Source of the DNA: Diplocarpon mali
Lineage: Eukaryota > Ascomycota > Leotiomycetes > Helotiales > Drepanopezizaceae
DNA length: 25,927 bases
Direction of reading: 5' to 3'
Assembly (NCBI GenBank): GCA_024741835.1
Contig: JAENRP010000459.1
Span: 2,297 to 28,223 of the forward strand
Position numbers and translations under genes: made by a program
Shown: positions 19,029-25,927 of the stretch, one piece after another
Position numbering within the stretch: position 1 is the first letter of the stretch
How the letters are laid out: the number at the start of each line of letters is the position of its first letter
Notes under the pieces: generated by a model
What the model saw: the letters and a program-made list of their open reading frames with translations, nothing else
Told to the model about the DNA's origin: nothing
The model's database searches: none

Positions 19029-20650
19029 TCAGAGATTCTCTCTCTCCCTCATTCCCGGCGGTAGCCTGATGCCGTGAGCAGCTCTCCCCGCCTCAGTGGT
19101 ACTTCCCAGAGCTCCCGGCTTGGATCCCTGTGCCAGCCCCGTCTCCCCTCTTTTGGTGACCTCGTCGACGCGGCCCTTCTGAAGACTGAACGCTGGACAT
19201 ATCCATACCCCGCAGCTACATCTCATACCCTGCCAAGCGTAGCGTCCGAGCTGGCCTCCGCATTTTGGGTTGGGACATTCCAAGCGGCCGCTCAGTAAGC
19301 CCATCTCCAGAGCTGGCCGCATCCAAGAGACTGGATGTAGGAAATGATGGGTGCAAGCACTGTGGAGCGCGGCAGGTGGCTGACATGGGACGAGGGAGGA
19401 GATAGGGCCCTCGGAGGTGAATGGTTGGGATTTTGGAGGCGTCGGTACGTGGTCGACGAGGTATGGAGTGGTCGCCAATGTGCGTCTGTCGCAGTAAGAA
19501 AATGCGAAGGGGCAGTCTTTTGCCCAAATGCAACATGCTGCCAGGATAGTACGTACCGACACTTCCTACATCTCAGCTCGATCTCCTTTTCCCCGCTGCT
19601 CGTCTCAACATGTTCCTCTTCGTCCCTGAAGCGAACTCTATCCGGAGCCATACCAGCCGCAAGAGCGACGCCCACTTCTTGATCGTACAGCCATCGTTGA
19701 TACTTCGGATGTGCCTCTATGTCACGTGGACAGCCCATCTCCTTGTAGAGTCGAAGCTGAGCCATGAAGCCATCGTTTGGTTCAGCGATGGGTCTGGATT
19801 GCCTGATCAGGTCGAGTGCAGACTTGACTGTGAGGTGCGAGTATTTCCGAAGGAGAAATGCTATGGTGACCGTGACGGACCGGGATTTGCCCATAGCACT
19901 TGGCCAAGGGTTAGCGAGTCTATCTTGCATGTAAACACAAGTCCACGCATTGATGCGAAAAGGGAAACAAGGCTTGTCAGCACGTCTCCAGTTTCATGTA
20001 AAGTAAACTCGATGATGAGCTCCTGGAGATGATTGCTTGATGGCAATGGCCAGAATGCAACCTGGAAGTCTAACCCCGAGACTTCGACCGGTAGGAACTG
20101 TTGTTGCGGTCTAGAGAAACTTCCATGGCTTACCACGAGCGACCCGGAACCGCTCCGACTGCCGCAGGAAAGACAGCGACTCACCAGTGAACCAACACCC
20201 TTCCTCCCTTACCCTCCTTCTCGCTCTTCAACCCATCCTCGATAAACTTCCCCGTCCGCTCAAACTGCACCAAGAGATCCTCATCATCCACGTCGTCAAC
20301 CTCAATGCTCAGCTGCTCGAACTTCTCCCAGTCTTGAAAGTCCTTGAAGTCGTACTTCAGGACAGACACGATGTGGGTGATGCCCGTCGCTTCCAGCGCG
20401 TTTTTGCGGCGCAGAGTAAAGATACTGCCGGCACCTTTAGCATCGATCTCGACCGCATGCGGCTCGGAGGTGAACGGGGACGGTAGACGGAGAAAGACGG
20501 AAACACCCCGCGGATGCGATGGAAAACGGGGATACTTCGAGGGAGAGATGATCGAGACGTGAAGAGCCTCAGGGGCGAGGTGAAGAGGCGCGGTCGTACG
20601 TACCCACCGACATACAGCTCGTCGTCTCCTGGGACGCGAGAGAGCGCCAT
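19029..20650 (-). CDS. YVH1: Yvh1-type dual-specificity phosphatase with C-terminal zinc-binding domain, four exons
   Basis: Family knowledge: Yvh1 is an atypical dual-specificity phosphatase; its zinc domain, more than its catalysis, is needed to release Mrt4 from pre-60S ribosomes. Seen: exons 20650-20604, 20424-20185, 19898-19557 and 19485-19029 give 361 residues. The phosphatase domain runs about 10-165 with ELYVGGIFTLRRKNAL, the acidic loop VDDVDDEDLL (59-68) and the active-site signature HCAMGKSRS with C96. The zinc part has CRKC in LRCRKCRRTLATTPYLVDH, then a block with CTHHF, LECPNPKCGGQLGRYAWQG and CSCGVWICPAFSL. Intron 2 (20184-19899, 286 nt) splits the C96 codon itself and uses an AAG acceptor; introns 1 and 3 are 179 and 71 nt. 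The variable stretch between the zinc halves and the Ser/Gly-rich tail are typical. The catalytic residues are present, so activity is plausible. Confidence 0.94.
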
Positions 20651-20847
20651 GCTGGATGGAGGCGGCCTGTGATCCAGCTGGACCTCCGTCGGCCCTCTCT
20701 GAGATAGCCTCGCGCGTACACAACAGGTACTCGTGGCAAAGACACCCTTGCTGCCTGCGGCTTTCTTCAGACGGCCGCGCCCGACAACTCTCGACGGCCG
20801 CAGGGTTTCGGCAACCACCAGGAGGGGAACGGGGGGCGGCCGGGTAG

Positions 20848-20865
20848 GGGTATGGGTATGGGTAT
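20848..20865. repeat. Three GGGTAT units upstream of YVH1
   Basis: Three perfect GGGTAT hexamers, preceded by GGGTAGG, lie about 200 bp before the YVH1 ATG. On the YVH1 strand they read ATACCC repeats, resembling Rap1/telobox-like sites that in fungi occur at telomeres and at ribosomal-protein and ribosome-biogenesis promoters. Regulation by such a factor is inference. Confidence 0.6.
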
Positions 20866-21291
20866 GGCGTTGTATTCTTTGCACTTTTGTGAAGCCCCCT
20901 AGGATGTTGAGGTTTGGCTCCTGGATAGTTTTCTCGGCACAGCCCTAGGGCTATTCGAGGGCGCCACTCGACGATAGATCAGTGCCTTGTGGCCTCAGGC
21001 ACCCCATCCGGTCTCCCGACTCTACTCGGATGTGTGCGGTGTGCAGAGTATCTCTGTCGTGTGAGGGAGATATGAATAGAGCGTCTCGCCCTTCCGAGAG
21101 AAGATCGGCTGGAGATGTGAAGCATCACGCTAATCTGCCGTTGCAGCAACTGCCGTCCGGCGCTCCATGCTTTCTGCTCCACTGAGGGGAGGCTTGGGGG
21201 GGGCTCTCCCAAAAATCACCTTGTTCCCCGTCCCTGCAGCGCAGCCGCCTCCGTTTTTTCCGACACTGTCATTGTCGATCGGACAATCAAT

Positions 21292-21333
21292 CGGTCCTTG
21301 AGATAGCTGCAACGGTCCTTGAGATAGCTGCAA
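21292..21333. repeat. Perfect tandem duplication of a 21-bp unit
   Basis: The 21-bp unit beginning CGGTCCTTGAG at 21292-21312 is repeated without change at 21313-21333, and the copies abut. A second local structure, ATTGTC...GACAAT around 21271-21287, sits just upstream. Recent slippage or a two-copy minisatellite; the region is non-coding. Confidence 0.85.
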
Positions 21334-22833
21334 ACTTTCAAGAGGCCGCCTTGGGGAACGGCATGGTGCTGCTGACTGTACCTACACTACGTTAGCGGCC
21401 TGAGCCAGCCATCTCATCTTCGAGATCTGCTGGGGAGCGTAATTCGCCGAGGCTGCTGCTGTTCGGCTTGAGATTGCCAAAACCCCAGTCCCCGCTCTCT
21501 TCGAGGCCTTCCCGGCCGACCCAACCTGCACCAGACGGACCATTCCGATTCGGCCTTCATGTTGATGCCATGGTGGAGCGCGCGCTCCTGACTTGCTCCC
21601 TCGCCTGTCGTGGACATCCAAGGGGGGTTGGCTCGTCGGGTAAGGGGTCGCACGGGGTTTGGAGAGGATCCTCGGTTGTGACTTGTTCCTCTCTTGCTGG
21701 CTTTAGAGCTTCCTCCCCAGGCTTAATAAACACCACACGAGAGGGTATTCGGCGTTGCAAACCCACCAAGATTCCGCCCGTGTACACCCGCTCAGGCGGT
21801 GTTTATTTGGCCTGCGACGAACTACATCATCCCAAGGGGCCAGAGTTTGTATCACGCATAATCGAGCATCGGCAGGTGGCTCCAGCAGATGGCCCGGCCC
21901 CTACCCGGTGGCTGGCCGAGATGGCCTTTGGCTCTTCTGTCCTGGAGGCAGTTGTCTCTCGACTTCGGATGTGGCTCGGAGACCGCCATGGGCTCGTGGG
22001 CCGGCCATCCAGGCGTCCTTTCATTTCTGTCTGCGAGGGCCGTGGACCGGGGCTGTCTTTTGGGACATCTGGTCACCGTTTGTGTCGTAGTCATCACCGG
22101 CCTGGACTACAAGCGAGACTCCAGAAACCGCGAGCCTTTACGTCTGGTCGGTTTGACGTACATTAGAGAACTCCTCACCATGTCTTACCCCTGAGACACG
22201 ACTCCGAAGCGCAAAGCTGGAACGATCGTATGGATGGCTGGCCTTCTCGTAGCTGCAGGCCTTCTTCACGTGCTACAATCGACACAGGTTGTCGGCTGTG
22301 CGATGTTGTAGTTTTGACGTGCTTGTGACCGACCTACTGACAGTACTCTCAAGAGGGGCCTTCTGATGCCAGTTGGGGGGTCAGTTCTACATCCGTCAAG
22401 AGTCTCTCATCTCGGTGCTGCTCCTTGACTGGTTCGGGTCTAGACGCTGCGCGCTCATATCAACGTGCCGCTCATGATCTCAATCGTCACACACGTCGTT
22501 TACCTCATCTAAATTTATGCCTAGACTCTGGAGACGTGTAGCAGATGCATCTGTGATTCGAGTATATCGCCATCGACGATCTGACAGCCCCTATCTAAAG
22601 GCAATCGAGACAAGAGCGGCTAAGCTCTTGCGTACGGTGCGGCGGTTATGTGCCAACCCGTGTCAGCGAGGGCGGGCTTGGGAAACTCGAGCTTCGAGAC
22701 CCTGTAAATCCTTGCAACCATCCATGATATTTGGCAAGGCGGTGCAAGAGCCGTCCAATCACTCTCTGGAGAGTATGTTGGTCAGAGTTACTCTCCTGCT
22801 GTAGTATAGAGGTTGGCTTGCAAGGAAGAAGGC

Positions 22834-22858
22834 CTGGCCCCAGAAACAAGGGGGCCAG
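22834..22858. repeat. Perfect 8-bp GC hairpin
   Basis: CTGGCCCC at 22834-22841 is the exact inverse complement of GGGGCCAG at 22851-22858, with a 9-nt loop. It lies in the GC-rich gene-free region. In such sequence this may be chance. Confidence 0.5.
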
Positions 22859-24995
22859 AGATGACCGCTGTCCCTCCGCCCTCCACAGGACACGGACTCG
22901 ACAGTTCAAGGATTCTTATCCTTGGACGGATATCCCTCCTGTGGAGCGAGCTTCCTGAGCTGAATCTTAGCTACAAACCGCTAGGCTTGCGGTCAATCCA
23001 GGAGTAGCCTCCAGGCACGCCCCCGACAGACGTACCCGCGACTGGAGAGGCCGGGGAAACCCATGATGGGGCGTTTTTCTCTCGAGAGCTGTCGCAACCG
23101 AATTCCTAACGGCTCGCGAGGCCTCTGGGGCCGAAGATCCGAGCAGGCTTCAGCGGGTGGCGATGTGTGCGCGAAAGTCAATTTCGCGAGTAGACTGCCC
23201 GCCCAGCTCATGTAGCGCTTACGCAGCGCGCTATCCAGCTGGGACGGAGGGCTCGTCGCCAGCACTTGACAGCGGCCAGCCAGAGCGCCACGGACCCGAA
23301 TCGCCACTGGGCTCCTCGCAGCGAACAGGATCTCGCCCCCTCAGCCTTGCCGGCATGGCAGCGAGCGGTCCCGCGCGTGCTCTCCCGTCAGTCGCAGACC
23401 GGGCTGCTCGAATGCTCGAATGCGCCGGCCGCACGACTTCGGCACGCGTCGCGTGGGTGCGCGTGCCCCGGTGTCGTGCGTGGCGCGATCGGAGGCACTG
23501 GCTGGCCCAGGAGATTCGGCGAGCACCGTGTTGACGACCATCTGCTCTTTGTTTAAGGGGGGAGGAGGGCCCTCGCTTAAAACAGGCGGGGCTGAAAAGC
23601 TGCGGTGTCAGCGTCGACGGCGCATCAGGCGGGTCGATGCTCGTGTCCAGAGAGCTGGTATCGGACTAAGAGCAACCGATCATTATTTCTCTGGGGGACC
23701 GCGGCAAGGTCTCGAGGAGGTTCCTTTCTTGCGCTGATGATGTGTTACTTCCATCTCCCTCACGAGCTGAAAAGGACACCTGGAGCTGAGCTGCTGCAGA
23801 GGCTTTACGGATGACCAGGGCCCTCGGATTCGGTCCTCGCTCTGCTCCGCGGCCTTGCCTAGAGCCGGCGCGTGCAGTAGTCCTGCTTGTTCCCGACTCT
23901 GGACACGGCGTCTGTTCGTGGTCGGTGGCTCTCGGCTTGCCTGTCGCCCTGTCCGCGAGCTGGCCGGTGGAGGGCGTGGATCGCAGCATCCGCCCTGCGC
24001 CGACGGTGTCGTCGGGCAGGAGAATCCAATCCAGCTCGCGGGCGAGACCTCCTCTTCCCCCGCGGGCGCAGACGGTGTCGAGCGGTGAACCATCGCGTCG
24101 CCGACCGACCATGACTCTGTGGAGGTGCTGGAAAGGCGGTCCGCGGCTGCACCAGGTTGCCACTTCCTCTCGTACGCAGGCCGAAGCCGTCGTTCGTGCT
24201 GATCCGATCCGTGTCATTGCACAACATCGCCAAGGAGAGATATATCCCGACCGGCCGTAGGGCTCCCCGAGCAGGGAGACCGGAGACGAGGTTCCGAGTC
24301 TTCGGGATGGGTGCCCGGCCGGACCGGCCAGCCGCGGCCGGCAGAGGCCACCACCCACACAGGGCTGCATCGCCGCGCCCTTGCGAGGATTCGTCCCGGC
24401 CTGCACGCCGCAGGTCGACGGCCGCCTCTCCAGCCACGACGAGGGACGTCCTTGACATTACTCGACCCCGGGTGATGAAGGCTCCTGGACCAAGGTCGAG
24501 GCCCTGGCTGCTACGTCGGTTGCCCCTAAAAAGCCCGATGAAGATCAAGCTACCCCTCGTACGGATCCCCCCCTAAATGAAGGCTGAACGGCATCACAAC
24601 CCGGGCCAGAGATTGAGAGCCGTCTTGCGAGTGGTTGGCAGCCCCTGTCCGCCTCCCAACACAGACCACGGGGCTGGCTGGTCTGTCACGGAGCCAGGAT
24701 GGTTGTCAGAGGGCTCAATAACAAGGCTTTGCGCAGATTGAGACTTGGGCCAGACAGCCCGGAAGACACCCTCCTCTCCACCCACGTGCAAGGACGGCCA
24801 CCACGCACGAAATATGCCCTGACCGGCTGGGAAAAACTCACCTGCCCGCTGGGAACCACCGGTCCACGCGGGCAGGCCGGCGCAGTCCAACTCCAGGGGG
24901 AGTGCTGGCTGTCCTGCGTCGACTCACGGGATACGAGCTGGCGTCTGAGTCTGGTCTCCGCACGCCGCGAGGTTTATGGAAGGGGGAGCAGCAGC

Positions 24996-25016
24996 AGGAG
25001 GAGGAGGAGGAGGAGG
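24996..25016. repeat. (AGG)7 microsatellite
   Basis: Seven AGG triplets in a row follow a short GCA run. A separate G9 run lies nearby at about 25128-25136. Simple-sequence DNA of this kind is hypervariable. Confidence 0.85.
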
Positions 25017-25748
25017 GACGGGGGGCTTGCAACCCGAGCACAGGGCAGCGGACATCATGAGCTGATGCTTGCTTTGCCCCTCTTGCTGGGCAAACCTTGG
25101 GCCACGAGTCAGTGCGCCAGGGGCAAGGGGGGGGGAGTGGGGATCTCCAGTAAACAAACTTTGGCGAGAGATCTGCTGCGGGCCCGTCTGGATTTCCTAC
25201 TCTGTACACAAAACACACTGTATACTCTAAACTCACTCTCTTGGTCAGCATGCCATAAGCGCGCGCGGGTATCGGCCCCCCGGCCGCACGCCTCTGGTCT
25301 CCGGGCGGTGGCACGCATGGGAACCGGGCGCGTCGACCGGAGGGCCGTCGGTGGCGAGCGGACATCCTGCTCGTCGCGCGGGAACCTTGGTCGGCGGGAC
25401 GGGAGGGCGCCGATGACCATCGACTTTCTCATGTGCCGGACGCCGCGTCCGAGAGGAGCGCCGGCACGAATTCTTCCTTCTAGAAAGACCCGGAGCGATG
25501 CCCGTCAACACAGGACAATGGCGGAGGAGAGGTGCCTGGGTGATGCCTCGGATCGTGTCGGCGTGCAGCCTCTCCAGATCGCTGGCGGTGCTGCCTCGCA
25601 GCATAGGTGCTTGCCTGTCAGTGCTGTCGCGAGGTTGGCGGCTCTCTGGTAGATGCATGGCTAGATGAGAGGTAAATAGATGATAGATAATAGGTAATTA
25701 ATGATAGAAAATAGATGATGAATAATAAATGATAGGTAGCAGGTAAGA

Positions 25749-25832
25749 GGTAATAGGTAATAGGTAATAGGTAATAGGTAATAGGTAATAGGTAATAGGT
25801 AATAGGTAATAGGTAATAGGTAATAGGTAATA
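25749..25832. repeat. Twelve perfect tandem copies of the 7-bp unit GGTAATA
   Basis: Positions 25749-25832 hold twelve exact heptamers. Variant units flank them (GGTAAGA at 25742, GATAATA at 25833), and a more degenerate ATAGATGATAG-like stretch reaches back to about 25660. The unit is not the usual fungal telomere repeat TTAGGG. It could be a subtelomeric satellite or a local minisatellite. Confidence 0.95.
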
Positions 25833-25850
25833 GATAATATATAACATACA

Positions 25851-25892
25851 ACACATAACACATAACACATAACACATATTACATATTACATA
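25851..25892. repeat. Second heptamer array: 4 x ACACATA then 2 x TTACATA
   Basis: Just beyond the first array the sequence switches to four copies of ACACATA (25851-25878) and two of TTACATA (25879-25892). The period stays seven and all units end in ATA. The remaining bases to the window edge are AT-rich and may hold more decayed units, so the array may continue outside the window. Confidence 0.9.
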
Positions 25893-25927
25893 TAAAATAA
25901 TACATAACATCTAATATATAAAATGAA

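Larger units (their letters stand above)
20900..25650. other. GC-rich region with no recognisable gene
   Basis: This stretch is visibly richer in G and C than the gene-bearing part and full of CpG. It has overlapping open frames on both strands, as expected by chance in GC-rich DNA; none shows a recognisable domain or a family-like start, and their compositions (Arg, Pro, Ser, Gly) fit translated non-coding DNA. No transposase, reverse transcriptase, synthase or tRNA was recognised. CpG richness argues against heavy repeat-induced point mutation here. The longest frames are 24699-25652 (+, 317 codons) and 23666-24406 (-, 246 codons). The location before a repeat array suggests a subtelomeric or species-specific segment. 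Confidence 0.5.

Noticed and set aside
18520..19077. 185-codon plus-strand open frame before YVH1
   Set aside because: It overlaps the end of YVH1, shows no family resemblance, and other frames nearby are equally open.
24699..25652. 317-codon plus-strand open frame in the GC-rich region
   Set aside because: No recognisable domain; Arg-rich runs come from the AGG microsatellite, long frames overlap it on the other strand, and GC-rich DNA makes such frames by chance.
25742..25892. Telomere
   Set aside because: The units do not match TTAGGG or a close variant and the array is short; subtelomeric status remains only a suggestion.
25618..25910. Minus-strand heptad-repeat proteins rich in Tyr, Leu, Pro and Ile
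   Set aside because: They are direct translations of the 7-bp tandem array; any frame through it is open and periodic.
1..25927. tRNA genes, CRISPR arrays, biosynthetic clusters
   Set aside because: No convincing tRNA B-box with a matching cloverleaf was seen, no spaced direct repeats, and no synthase, cytochrome P450 or transporter genes that would suggest a cluster.

Overview
The window looks like a filamentous ascomycete (Pezizomycotina) chromosome segment. The genes carry short spliceosomal introns, mostly 47-86 nt, with GTANGT/GTGAGT-type donors and CTAAC/CTGAC-like branch sites. Genes lie on both strands without operons, and every confident product is a eukaryotic housekeeping protein of fungal type. 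I cannot assign a class or genus from sequence alone.

Layout from left to right: (1) MTR4 RNA helicase, minus strand, cut by the left edge; (2) COX8, plus; (3) MED18, minus; (4) a 1.8-kb intergenic stretch with simple-sequence DNA; (5) KGD4, plus; (6) a RUS1/DUF647 protein with six exons including a 13-nt microexon, plus; (7) a CYT2-type cytochrome c1 heme lyase, minus, carrying an apparent -1 frame break; (8) ERG19 mevalonate diphosphate decarboxylase, plus, divergent from CYT2; (9) a 2.2-kb gap holding a degraded coding-like segment; (10) ARG4 argininosuccinate lyase with eight exons, minus; (11) VFA1, plus, divergent from ARG4; (12) a 1.75-kb gap with nothing recognisable; (13) YVH1 phosphatase, minus; (14) about 4.7 kb of GC-rich DNA with no recognisable gene, ending in an AT-rich array of 7-bp repeats. 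The right end has the feel of a subtelomeric or chromosome-boundary region, but no canonical telomere repeat array is visible.

The genes do not form a pathway. COX8 (complex IV), KGD4 (2-oxoglutarate dehydrogenase) and CYT2 (maturation of complex III cytochrome c1) all serve mitochondrial respiration and sit within about 7.5 kb. MTR4, YVH1 and MED18 serve nuclear RNA processing, ribosome assembly and transcription. ERG19 and ARG4 are biosynthetic, and VFA1 acts in ESCRT/Vps4 biology.

I rebuilt exon structures by hand from frame continuity, splice-site consensus and remembered family conservation. In MED18, KGD4, RUS1, ERG19, ARG4, VFA1 and YVH1 the summed exon lengths are exact multiples of three. 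No convincing undescribed system was found. The most interesting items are the CYT2 frame break, unusual splicing features (microexon, GC-AG intron, tandem acceptors, an intron inside a catalytic codon), an internal repeat in MED18, the degraded segment at 13.5-14.1 kb, and the terminal 7-bp arrays.
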